Shown in pieces: positions 19,269 to 26,788 of a stretch of 64,000 bases of DNA. Origin of the DNA: Gammaproteobacteria bacterium (GTDB lineage Bacteria; Pseudomonadota; Gammaproteobacteria; Pseudomonadales; Pseudohongiellaceae); contig DUBM01000014.1 in the NCBI GenBank assembly GCA_012960305.1, forward strand, positions 124,001 through 188,000. The letters are read 5' to 3'. How positions within the stretch are numbered: position 1 is the first letter of the stretch; the number at the start of each line of letters is the position of its first letter. Both the position numbers and the translations under genes were made by a program. The notes below the pieces were generated by a model. The model had not been told where the DNA came from. It saw only the letters and a program-made list of their open reading frames with translations, and did not search any database.

Positions 19269-19745
19269 TCAAGTATCAATCTGACTATCTCCACGATATT
19301 CGATTTGTAGTCCATTCAAAAAATTTCGCAAAACTTGATCTTTACACTCACGGTAATGCTTGTGATCAGATCTGCGAAAAAAAGCAGAAAGTTCATGCTT
19401 ACTTAAACTAAAATCTACCAGTGATAATACAGTTAGAATATCTTCAGCCTGAAGGTCGAAAGCAATCTTCAGTTTTCGAAAAATAATATTATTGCTTAGA
19501 CGCTTTTCCGGTTCCACCTGCGGACCATCCTTTTTACCCCGTATTACGTTAATCAAGCCGTTGAGGAATGTGGCAAACATCACATCACTGCACTCTTCAT
19601 AGTCAGGATCCTCGTCTTTCTTTAACCACACGCTAAGTTGGCTTCTTGTTACTTTTTGTTCAGCTTCAGCAAATACGGCTATCATTTCCGAATCATCGAA
19701 ATCCAATATGTAGCGCAGCCGACGCAGACAATCATTAATTCTCAT
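19269..19745 (-). CDS. yehS: DUF1456 family protein, YehS-like
   Basis: A 158-residue protein that aligns with E. coli YehS and has two tandem DUF1456 repeats. Repeat 1 has RYILDFDDSEMIAVF, QLSVWLKKDEDPDYEEC and FLNGLINVIRG. Repeat 2 has KLKIAFDLQAEDILTVL, ELSAFFRRSDHKHYREC and FLNGLQIEYRG. It is cytoplasmic and its function is unknown. The start ATG 19745 overlaps the S4 gene's stop as ATGA, so the two are translationally coupled in a three-gene operon. Confidence 0.92.
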   Translation of the reverse strand: MRINDCLRRLRYILDFDDSEMIAVFAEAEQKVTRSQLSVWLKKDEDPDYEECSDVMFATFLNGLINVIRGKKDGPQVEPEKRLSNNIIFRKLKIAFDLQAEDILTVLSLVDFSLSKHELSAFFRRSDHKHYRECKDQVLRNFLNGLQIEYRGDSQIDT

Positions 19746-20080
19746 TTATTACGCCCTGTTGAACTTACGGATATTGGTTTCCTCTTCGTCGAAGCTTTCT
19801 TTGCAGCAAGTTTAGTTTTGTTAATTTGCTGCTCAGTTACGATAGTCGCCGCTGAAGAAAGCTTGAGAACTATCTTGTCTTCACCAAATTCAATGGTATC
19901 TCCCGATACGATTTTCTTTCGCTTTTGGGTCTCACTCTTACCATTAACCAACACCAAACCAGAAGTAATTGCGATTTTAGCTTCGCCTCCACTGGCAACC
20001 ACGTTTTCAAATTTTAATACTTTATAGAGCTCGATTGGTTCTTTGGATATTTCAACCTCTCGGAATTTTATAGTTACCAT
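19742..20080 (-). CDS. S4-domain RNA-binding protein with basic tail
   Basis: A 112-residue protein. Residues about 10-75 are an S4 RNA-binding fold of the YbcJ / RQC-like type (ELYKVLKFENVVASGGEAK, ITSGLVLVNGKSETQKRKKI, DTIEFGE). The last 35 residues are a Lys/Thr/Ser-rich tail (KLAAKKASTKRKPISV) absent from short YbcJ-type proteins and likely to add RNA contacts. Cytoplasmic. It starts 2 bases after the upstream gene's stop and overlaps yehS, so all three are one transcript. Confidence 0.88.
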   Translation of the reverse strand: MVTIKFREVEISKEPIELYKVLKFENVVASGGEAKIAITSGLVLVNGKSETQKRKKIVSGDTIEFGEDKIVLKLSSAATIVTEQQINKTKLAAKKASTKRKPISVSSTGRNK

Positions 20081-20082
20081 TC

Positions 20083-20586
20083 CTATCTAGGCTTCCAGAA
20101 AAAGACCTCAAAGTCGCGCAGTGGTGCAGATCCCTCATAGAGCGAATCATCTAACGTTATGCCCACCATGTCGGCCCATTCCCCCATCATGGCGATGCGC
20201 TCGTCACCGAAAATTTCGACAGCCTCCATCGTAAAAGTCGCGTCACCAATTCGCAGCCACCCATCACCACCGCGGTCTCTCACTCGCTGAGCCCATAGTG
20301 CTTCGTCTGGGTGAGTGGCCGTGATCACACCTTTGGGAGTGCCCACCCAGGACAGGTAAGTGACAAAAGGTGGAAATCCGGCTTGCTTCATCTGCAACGG
20401 GCCCCGAACGCTCTCATTGAGCGAAGTGAAGTCATCCAAGGCCGGAGTTGGTGTTCCGCCAATAATGACTCCAGGTGTACGAGCAAGCCCCTCATTACCG
20501 AGATACGGTGCCGTGAGCATCCAGCCCAGTACTGCAGTTATTAGCCCAGCTCCAGTCAAAATTCCAGCGAGCTCTCGCTTATTCAT
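20083..20586 (-). CDS. membrane-anchored protein of unknown function
   Basis: A 167-residue protein from ATG 20586, chosen because GGAGG lies 7 bases upstream; an in-frame extension to 20619 lacks such a site. A single N-terminal hydrophobic segment (ILTGAGLITAVLGWMLTAPYL) anchors it, with a soluble domain outside containing FVTYLSWVGTPKGVITATHP, ALWAQRVRDRGGDGW and a final FEVFFWKPR. I do not recognise the fold. It is the first gene of the operon with the S4 and YehS genes. Confidence 0.7.
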   Translation of the reverse strand: MNKRELAGILTGAGLITAVLGWMLTAPYLGNEGLARTPGVIIGGTPTPALDDFTSLNESVRGPLQMKQAGFPPFVTYLSWVGTPKGVITATHPDEALWAQRVRDRGGDGWLRIGDATFTMEAVEIFGDERIAMMGEWADMVGITLDDSLYEGSAPLRDFEVFFWKPR

Positions 20587-20825
20587 TGTGCATCCTCCGT
20601 GTCGATGTATAAGAAGCATAACCAGAATCCTCTAATAGGGACAGAAAATTGGGGGCTGCTAATAAAATGCAATACCGTATGATTAGTGTGAGTTTGTTTT
20701 TCAAACACTGCCCGTGCTTGCTTGGCATATTATTTACCTCTTGAATAATCAGTAAAACCGGCGTAATTTCAGGCGATATACTCATTTAACACTGTGAAAG
20801 AAATAGAAAAATAATGGAGGTTCGA

Positions 20826-21836
20826 ATGAACAATAGAATTCACGTTAAACTGATTCTGGCACTAGCCAGCCTCTTGGTTACTCCCCTCATTTCAGCACAA
20901 GATGATAGTTTCCCGCGTACCGAGTATGGCCAACCTGATCTTCAGGGCACCTATACTTTCAGAACGCTTACTCCTCTGAATCGCCCTAGAGAACTGGAAA
21001 ATTTTGAAGTTCTCACTGCTGACCAAGCCAAAGAGTGGGCGGCATTCGAGAATCGCCGCCAGAATCGAGACCTGATTATTGACTCGGTAGGCGGAGCCGG
21101 TTATCCCCCGGGAGTAATCTCCTACAATAATTTCTGGTACGAGCGGGGCGTACAAACTGTCGCTGATCGCCGAACCTCTCTTATTTATGACCCGCCCAAT
21201 GGCAGGCAGCCGGCAAGAAACGCCGCAGGTAGAGAGCGTGGAGCTGCTTATGGACAGATGGTGTTCGAAAGCGCCGGCCCTGAAGGACGCACCACAGTCG
21301 ACCGCTGCCTGGTAGGATTCAATGCCGGCCCTCCGATGATTCCTAGTGCCTATAACAACAATATGCAGTTCATCCAAACCAAGGACACTATCGTAATCGT
21401 CAACGAGATGGTTCACACAGCACGCATAATTAGGCTGGATAGTGATCACCACACCAAACAACTAAAGTGGGAAGGAGATTCTGTCGCACATTGGGAAGGT
21501 GACACCCTGGTTGTTCATACTCAGAATTACTATCACGACTATAACTGGGCTGGCATGTCTGACGAGGCTCAGATAACCGAACGCTTCACCAGAATCGATG
21601 CGGATACTTTGGACTACGATTTCACCGTTAAAGATGATCTTACTTGGGATCAGACCTGGTCTGGAAAATTCCCATTACGCCGCGCGGCTGACCCTTTATA
21701 TGAATATGCCTGCCATGAAGGTAATCATGGATTAGTTGGTATACTTGCCGGTTGGAGAAGATACGAATCCATGGGATTCAATGGCGATGGCTCGCCGAAG
21801 TCTGATACCGGTACTGTTGATACGGAAGAGAATTAG
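20826..21836 (+). CDS. secreted YACHEGN-family protein, paralog 1
   Basis: An exported protein of about 336 residues; the signal peptide ends PLISAQ. Conserved blocks in order: PRTEYGQPDLQGTYTFRTLT, GGAGYPPGVISYNNFWYERG, RTSLIYDPPNGR, DRCLVGFNAGPP, YNNNMQFIQTKD, EMVHTARIIRLD, VAHWEGDTLVVHTQNYY, and the C-terminal YEYACHEGNHGLVGILAGWR. The same order occurs in five other intact genes here. The invariant Cys-His-Glu triad and the HWEGDT block suggest a binding or catalytic site, but the function is unknown to me. Start ATG 20826 follows GGAGG. Closest to the copy at 44666. Confidence 0.85.
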   Translation: MNNRIHVKLILALASLLVTPLISAQDDSFPRTEYGQPDLQGTYTFRTLTPLNRPRELENFEVLTADQAKEWAAFENRRQNRDLIIDSVGGAGYPPGVISYNNFWYERGVQTVADRRTSLIYDPPNGRQPARNAAGRERGAAYGQMVFESAGPEGRTTVDRCLVGFNAGPPMIPSAYNNNMQFIQTKDTIVIVNEMVHTARIIRLDSDHHTKQLKWEGDSVAHWEGDTLVVHTQNYYHDYNWAGMSDEAQITERFTRIDADTLDYDFTVKDDLTWDQTWSGKFPLRRAADPLYEYACHEGNHGLVGILAGWRRYESMGFNGDGSPKSDTGTVDTEEN

Positions 21837-21970
21837 CCAAGCGACAGAAAGCAAGATTATAAAAAAGGGGTCAGACAAATAATGCAGTACTATATTATTA
21901 CTTCAAAACCACTTATTTAATCATTAAGTAGCTTATCGCCAATACGATTGCTACTTCGGTGGAGGCACCT

Positions 21971-22948
21971 ATGACCAGAAAATGGCTAACGCTATTGATC
22001 GCAACGGCGGCACTGAGTTCACCTATCAGGGCGCAGCAGAATGAAATTCCACGAACCGAGCATGGTCATCCAGACATGCAAGGCACCTATACCTTCCGTA
22101 CAATCACACCTTTGCAGCGACCCGCTGAGTTGGCAGAGAAGGCTACATTAACCCGTCAGGAAGCGGCTGATTGGGCGGCTTATGAAAACCAGCGTCAGAA
22201 TCGGGATCTCATTATCGACACTGTTGGCGGCGCGGGTTATCCGCCGGGCGTGATTTCCTATAACGAATTCTGGTATGAGCGCGGAACCGACACCGTAGGG
22301 GATCTGCGCACCTCCCTAATCTACGATCCGCCGAATGGGAGGATGCCTGCACTGAATGAAATCGGACGCGAACGAGCAGCCTATACTGAGCAAGTTCGAA
22401 GAGAAAGTGCAGGACCAGAAGCCCGCACGCTGAATGACCGCTGCATCATCAACAACCGTACCGGGCCACCGATGATTTCCGGCTCCTACAATAACAACAT
22501 GCAGTTAGTGCAAAATGAACATTATGTAATGATCATGACAGAAATGGTGCATCACGCTCGCATTATCCCTTTTACCGAAGATCACAATGCGCCCTTCCGG
22601 CAATGGGCTGGAAATTCAATTGCCCACTGGGACGGTGATACGCTAATAATCAACTCGCAGAATTTTTACCCTGATTATGGCTGGCGCAATACTTCACCAA
22701 CTATGAAAATTGAAGAACGTTTTAGCTGGGTTGATGAGAACACACTTGATTATTCATTCACTATCGATGACCCCAATACCTGGGAGCAGTCCTGGTCAGC
22801 CAGACTACCAATGCGTCGAATGAATGAACCCATTTACGAGTACGCCTGCCATGAAGGTAATCATGGCCTGGCAGGAATTCTCGCTGGATGGCGACGATGG
22901 GAGTCTGAAGGGAAAAACTCCGGCAGTATTCCGTCAGTGGACGATTAA
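21971..22948 (+). CDS. secreted YACHEGN-family protein, paralog 2
   Basis: A protein of about 325 residues; the signal peptide ends SPIRAQ. It has all the family blocks: PRTEHGHPDMQGTYTFRTIT, GGAGYPPGVISYNEFWYERG, DRCIINNRTGPP, YNNNMQLVQNEHY, EMVHHARIIPF, IAHWDGDTLIINSQNFY and YEYACHEGNHGLAGILAGWR. ATG 21971 follows GGAGG at 7 bases. It lies 134 bases after paralog 1 in the same direction, a tandem arrangement that implies local duplication followed by considerable divergence. It ends just before a strong hairpin at 22991. Confidence 0.85.
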   Translation: MTRKWLTLLIATAALSSPIRAQQNEIPRTEHGHPDMQGTYTFRTITPLQRPAELAEKATLTRQEAADWAAYENQRQNRDLIIDTVGGAGYPPGVISYNEFWYERGTDTVGDLRTSLIYDPPNGRMPALNEIGRERAAYTEQVRRESAGPEARTLNDRCIINNRTGPPMISGSYNNNMQLVQNEHYVMIMTEMVHHARIIPFTEDHNAPFRQWAGNSIAHWDGDTLIINSQNFYPDYGWRNTSPTMKIEERFSWVDENTLDYSFTIDDPNTWEQSWSARLPMRRMNEPIYEYACHEGNHGLAGILAGWRRWESEGKNSGSIPSVDD

Positions 22949-22990
22949 AAATAAAGAAGAGGATTAGCAAGGGCAGATAAAAAAGACAGT

Positions 22991-23045
22991 AAAGGGGCCA
23001 GAGTAAAACTACAGTCTGTAGTTTTACTCTGGCCCCTTTTTTATA
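22991..23045. terminator. 23-bp perfect hairpin, terminator and REP-like element
   Basis: AAAGGGGCCAGAGTAAAACT plus ACA (22991-23013) pairs perfectly with 23017-23039 around a GTC loop, followed by T's. It sits between convergent YACHEGN paralogs 2 and 3 and would terminate both. The stem is much longer than a normal terminator and shares its GGGGCCAGAG core with 6788-6830, so it may belong to a repeat family. Confidence 0.8.
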
Positions 23046-23072
23046 TTATTTTGATACCTATCTCTTACTAAA

Positions 23073-24194
23073 TTATCGGGTTGGATTTGGCACACCACCC
23101 GGATCTTCGCCACGGAATTCCGCTTCGAGAAGGCGAGCCCCCTTCATAATGCCTTCTAGCGCATAATTCGCCTCATGACATGCGTATTCGAATACCTTGT
23201 TAGGGCTGCGAGGCCACGCGTACTCACCGGTGAAAGGAGCGGTCCAAACAGACGCATCCTCGACTGTGAATGAGTAAACCAGTTTGTCGGCACTCTCCAT
23301 GCGGAATCGCTCGGTAACCTTCATATCTCTGGAGCCTTGGGCAAACGCTGGAGTGTCTTTGAAGTTGGTAGTCTCTACAACCAGAGTATCGCCTTCCCAC
23401 CAGCCAATGGAATCACCCAGCCATTTGCGGATTGTTTCCGAGTCATGTTCAGCGTTCATTCTGACTATCCGAGCCTCATGCACCATCTCGACGTGAATCA
23501 GTACTATGTCTTCACTCTGGACGATACGCTTATGGTTGTTATACAGCGCCGGATACATCGGTGGACCTCCGGTGTTGCTAAAACTGAGAAGGCAGCGCTC
23601 TGCGAAGGGGCGCTGCTCCGGATTGTCATAGGGACCTGGCGCATCCAGACCGGCCTCAAGCCAGTAGGCGGTGCCATCATTGTTGCCATAATCGCGAGTA
23701 AACTGGGTTGATTCGCCAGCACCGAGCCTAGCGCGTTGTTCAGCACGGCGTTCATCAGTCACGGCAGGATAGCGACCATTTGGTGGATCGATCAGGATCG
23801 AAGTGCGCCACTGGCCATCAATCTGAAAGGCATCGGTGCCACGATCGATCCAGAAGGCGTTGTAACCACCAACGTTGCCCGCCGCTCCCGGTGAGCCGTC
23901 ACCACCTTGTGGTGGAGCACTCCGATTGGGATCACTGTTCTGCTGACTCTCGTTATTTCGGTCCAGCTCATCTGCAGCGATCACCGCCGCCTCATCGTTG
24001 GTCAGGAACATCTTATCGCCATATTCCACAGCACGTTGCATGGGTGTCAGGGTCGACACATCATAGGTGCCGGACAAATCGGGGTGGCCACTGGCAGTCC
24101 GTGGGATGTCACTTCCCTGGGCAACTACCAGTGGAGCGAGCATCAGACCAACAACCGCTAGCAGCCCTCGACTTACCGTGATTTGATTGGGCAT
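23073..24194 (-). CDS. secreted YACHEGN-family protein, paralog 3 (long form)
   Basis: A protein of about 373 residues, the longest copy. The signal peptide ends PLVVAQ. Family blocks: PRTASGHPDLSGTYDVSTLT, GNVGGYNAFWIDRGTDAFQI, RTSILIDPPNGR, ERCLLSFSNTGGPPMYP, YNNHKRIVQSED, EMVHEARIVRM, IGWWEGDTLVVETTNFK and FEYACHEANYALEGIMKGAR. Here the HEGN motif is HEAN, and there are insertions rich in Asn/Gln and Gly/Pro near residue 85 and after residue 150. Start ATG 24194 follows GGAG. A promoter with a palindrome lies upstream at 24327-24356. Confidence 0.83.
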   Translation of the reverse strand: MPNQITVSRGLLAVVGLMLAPLVVAQGSDIPRTASGHPDLSGTYDVSTLTPMQRAVEYGDKMFLTNDEAAVIAADELDRNNESQQNSDPNRSAPPQGGDGSPGAAGNVGGYNAFWIDRGTDAFQIDGQWRTSILIDPPNGRYPAVTDERRAEQRARLGAGESTQFTRDYGNNDGTAYWLEAGLDAPGPYDNPEQRPFAERCLLSFSNTGGPPMYPALYNNHKRIVQSEDIVLIHVEMVHEARIVRMNAEHDSETIRKWLGDSIGWWEGDTLVVETTNFKDTPAFAQGSRDMKVTERFRMESADKLVYSFTVEDASVWTAPFTGEYAWPRSPNKVFEYACHEANYALEGIMKGARLLEAEFRGEDPGGVPNPTR

Positions 24195-24294
24195 TTTCAA
24201 TCTCCTCGTATTGACTCAATTAGCTTGGCAGCGATACCTCCGCGCCTCGCTATAGCTTAACTCTTCTAGAAAATCGACGCACCGAAAATCTATC

Positions 24295-24306
24295 AAACGG
24301 TCGTTT
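24295..24306. promoter_or_regulatory. palindromic operator-like site AAACG-GT-CGTTT
   Basis: A perfect 5-bp inverted repeat with a 2-base spacer lies in the leader of the minus-strand gene starting at 24194. It resembles TetR-family operators in size and symmetry. A second palindrome lies about 40 bases away. Which regulator binds is unknown. Confidence 0.35.
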
Positions 24307-24326
24307 TTTCCGATGTTACGATAGAT

Positions 24327-24356
24327 TATGATCTTGATAGTAAACCGCTCGGTCAA
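24327..24356 (-). promoter_or_regulatory. sigma70-like promoter overlapping a palindrome
   Basis: On the minus strand TTGACC (24356-24351) and ATCATA (24332-24327) are spaced by 18 bases, about 130 bases before the ATG of paralog 3. The palindrome ACCG-AG-CGGT (24353-24344) overlaps the -35 end and the spacer, where a repressor would block polymerase. The call is from pattern only. Confidence 0.35.
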
Positions 24357-24408
24357 TACTAGTGGACCCTCGAGCGCCCCCTTTATCTCCGCTATAAACC
24401 ATTGTCCT

Positions 24409-24516
24409 AACTGCCCGCATTTTTATGCATGCCGCGAGGGTAACCACTGATTGGTCGGCATTCTTGCTGGCTGGAGACGTTATGAATTCCCCTCATCCAA
24501 ATAGATTGCTATCCTT
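24409..24516 (+). pseudogene. C-terminal remnant of a YACHEGN-family gene
   Basis: The plus-strand frame reads FYACREGNH, a TGA stop, then LVGILAGWRRYE, which is the C-terminal signature of this family (YACHEGNHGLVGILAGWR). The His of CHEG has become Arg and a Gly codon has become TGA. Nothing else of the gene is recognisable upstream, where the minus-strand promoter of paralog 3 now sits. It marks a seventh copy, lost. No independent function is expected. Confidence 0.75.
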
Positions 24517-24597
24517 GCTGCAATTCTTAACCCATTTCTTATTCCATTCCTCGCCCGAGATTACCGAGGACAAACATCCTGCATTGAGGTGATTTTC

Positions 24598-25209
24598 TTG
24601 AAACTTTACGACCTTCCCGCTTCACCTAACGCTCGCCGCGTTCGAATTTTTCTAGCTGAGAAAGGACTAGAAATCCCCATGGTGCCTGTGAACATGATGA
24701 CAGGAGAAAACCAAACAGATGCCTACCTGAAGAAAAACTCACTAGGGAGAATGCCGCTTCTTGAACTGGACGATGGCAGCTGTATTTCCGAATCCATGGC
24801 TATATGCAGATACATTGAAGAATTGCACCCTAGCCCTGCGTTAATGGGAAGCGGCGCACTGGAATCGGCTACGATCGAGATGTGGCAGCGACGAATGGAA
24901 TTCGAATTCCTTCTGCCTATCGTTAACATTTTTCGACATACCGGTGAAATGTGGAAAGACCGAATGGTCCAAATAGCTGAAGTTGCAGATCAAGAAAGAA
25001 AAACCGTAGCGTCACGAATGGAATGGCTGGATAGTGAGCTAAACGGAACACAGTTTATCGCCGGAGACTCCTACACAGTGGCCGACATAACTGCACAGTG
25101 CTCTTTTGTCATGGGCAAAGCTGCCCTGGGCATAAGAATTCCCGCAGGACTGAAAAACCTGAATGACTGGTGGAACAGCGTATCCACGCGTCCCACTGCA
25201 CGGGTTTAA
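24598..25209 (+). CDS. glutathione S-transferase family protein
   Basis: A cytosolic protein of about 203 residues with both GST domains. The N-terminal thioredoxin-like half has LYDLPASPNARRVRIFLAEK, then SLGRMPLLELDDG and ISESMAICRYIEE (glutathione-binding cis-Pro and Glu-Ser). A helical C-terminal half follows, with FIAGDSYTVADI (the conserved N-capping Asp). The start is TTG 24598, 8 bases after GAGG; the GTG at 24589 overlaps that site. GSTs conjugate or isomerise electrophiles, and this one sits amid catabolic genes. Substrate unknown. Confidence 0.9.
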   Translation: MKLYDLPASPNARRVRIFLAEKGLEIPMVPVNMMTGENQTDAYLKKNSLGRMPLLELDDGSCISESMAICRYIEELHPSPALMGSGALESATIEMWQRRMEFEFLLPIVNIFRHTGEMWKDRMVQIAEVADQERKTVASRMEWLDSELNGTQFIAGDSYTVADITAQCSFVMGKAALGIRIPAGLKNLNDWWNSVSTRPTARV

Positions 25210-25366
25210 ATTTTAATCGATAGCTGGCGAAACAACAAAGGACTAAATGGAGAAAACATAGAGAATCCGCGCTTCGAGTGGATTTATCTGCCACTCGCGC
25301 ACTAATTCTTGTAAATCCAAGTAGCGACTCTTTCTCTTCTTTTGTTAACCAAACCGTCACGATAAC

Positions 25367-25483
25367 TTAGTTGCCAAGAGTATTTCGCGCCTGTTTGGCA
25401 GCCGCCTTCGCAGCCTTTTTTTCTTTCGGGGTTAGAAGGGCTTTCTTTTTGGATTCCTTATTGCTTTTTTTCTCTTTGCTCAT
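25367..25483 (-). CDS. 38-residue Lys/Ala-rich small protein
   Basis: A very basic peptide, beginning MSKEKKSNKESKKK with the helical tail KEKKAAKAAAKQARNTLGN. ATG 25483 is preceded by AGGAG at 8-9 bases, which makes it convincing; the frame continues upstream without a comparable site. Short, highly basic proteins of this look are common in proteobacteria and probably bind nucleic acid. No specific role is known. Confidence 0.6.
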   Translation of the reverse strand: MSKEKKSNKESKKKALLTPKEKKAAKAAAKQARNTLGN

Positions 25484-25786
25484 GATCGTTTCTCCTGATA
25501 TTGATACATTAATTTTGCTTCTCAGCACAGTCAGCAAGACCATATTCATAAGTCTTATTTTGATCTATGGAAATGATTACTTGGAAACTGCTATTGGAGC
25601 CATAGCTTTTGATAGAGTCACTGTATTATTTTATTTAATTTATTTATTTCCAAATCGTAAACGACTGATGTTCTCAGAGTTGAATTTCTACTCAAAGTTT
25701 TTGCTTAGCGAAGCACGACTGATTAAAGGGGCCGGAGAGATTAATTTGGGCTCCGCTCAACAATCCAATGTATTTTTACTTAACCG
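25484..25786. other. intergenic, one coding-like stretch
   Basis: Between two minus-strand genes there is no intact gene. On the plus strand about 25555-25730 reads like a membrane segment (AIGAIAFDRVTVLFYLIYLF), but it lacks a plausible start and its frame runs into the opposite-strand YACHEGN gene. A remnant is possible. A minor hairpin (CGGAG/CTCCG) lies near 25733-25756. Confidence 0.3.
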
Positions 25787-26761
25787 CTACCGATTAAGTT
25801 GCTCTTCGACTCGCGCCCCACGCAACATATTCACCATACCTCGGTTGCCTTCATGGCAAGCATATTCGTAGAGCAGTCCAGCAACTTTATAAATTGGAAT
25901 CAAGCCAACAATTTTGTCAGTGAATGTGGATGGATCATGGATTGTGAATTCATAGTCAATTCTATCGTTAGCGATTCGAGTAAATTTCTCCACCAATCGT
26001 TTGTTTTCAGAAGAACCGGTATTCGAAAAAGTATTAGTCAGGCCATTGAAATTTCTGGTGTCTACCACCAGCGTATCCCCCTCCCAATAACCACGAGAAT
26101 CCCCAGTCCATTGCCCAATATCCGCAGGCAAATGCTGGCTATTATTCAAAGGAACAATACGTGCATCGTGAACCATCTCAGTCAAAATCACTACATGGTC
26201 TTTGTTCTGAACGATCTGCATATTATTGTTGTAATAACTAGGAGTGACTGGAGATCCTGCATTGAAACCAATCATGCACCGGTCAGACAATGGCCGATCT
26301 TCAGGACCATCTGTTGCAAAAACTATACCTAGAGCGGTTCGTACCGGCCGTTCGGGAGCACTGGTGAGGTCAGACACATAGGCATCCTCCTGCAGTGGCG
26401 GTAAACGACCGTTTTCTGGGTAGATAACATGTGAAGTCAGCTGGGCTCCGCCCAGCGCAGCGCTTTCGATCCAGAAATCATTATAGGCTTCATCAACACC
26501 GGCTACGGGAATTGCGGCATCTCCCGAGGCATCTCTCGCAGCTAACCTTGCCTCAAGTCCAACAATCTCCTCTTCAGTCAGAAATTGGCGATTGCCATAT
26601 TGAGCAGACCTCAGCATCGGAGTATTAGAAGAGAAATTCCAAACACCCTCCAAATCAGGCAAGCCCCACTCGGTTCTAGGCACTTCATAATCTTCGGCTG
26701 CGAATCCAAATATCGGCGCTAACACTAAGGCAAGCAATAGCTGTGTGGAAGCTCTTTCCAT
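25787..26761 (-). CDS. secreted YACHEGN-family protein, paralog 4
   Basis: A 324-residue exported protein; the signal peptide ends IFGFAA. Blocks: PRTEWGLPDLEGVWNFSSNT, AYNDFWIESAALGG, DRCMIGFNAGSP, YNNNMQIVQNKDHVVILTEM, GYWEGDTLVVDTRNF and YEYACHEGNRGMVNMLRGAR. Together with the copy at 60451 it forms a subgroup marked by EWGLPD and VWNFSSN. The start ATG 26761 has GAGGG 8 bases upstream. It lies 27 bases after the Baeyer-Villiger monooxygenase stop on the same strand, so the two are likely one operon. Confidence 0.85.
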   Translation of the reverse strand: MERASTQLLLALVLAPIFGFAAEDYEVPRTEWGLPDLEGVWNFSSNTPMLRSAQYGNRQFLTEEEIVGLEARLAARDASGDAAIPVAGVDEAYNDFWIESAALGGAQLTSHVIYPENGRLPPLQEDAYVSDLTSAPERPVRTALGIVFATDGPEDRPLSDRCMIGFNAGSPVTPSYYNNNMQIVQNKDHVVILTEMVHDARIVPLNNSQHLPADIGQWTGDSRGYWEGDTLVVDTRNFNGLTNTFSNTGSSENKRLVEKFTRIANDRIDYEFTIHDPSTFTDKIVGLIPIYKVAGLLYEYACHEGNRGMVNMLRGARVEEQLNR

Positions 26762-26788
26762 TTAGTCAACCCTCTTTTCAATCTTTGC

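Noticed and set aside
25371..25871. Plus-strand frame of 166 codons
   Set aside because: It runs antisense to the small basic protein and into the YACHEGN gene; only a short middle part looks coding-like.
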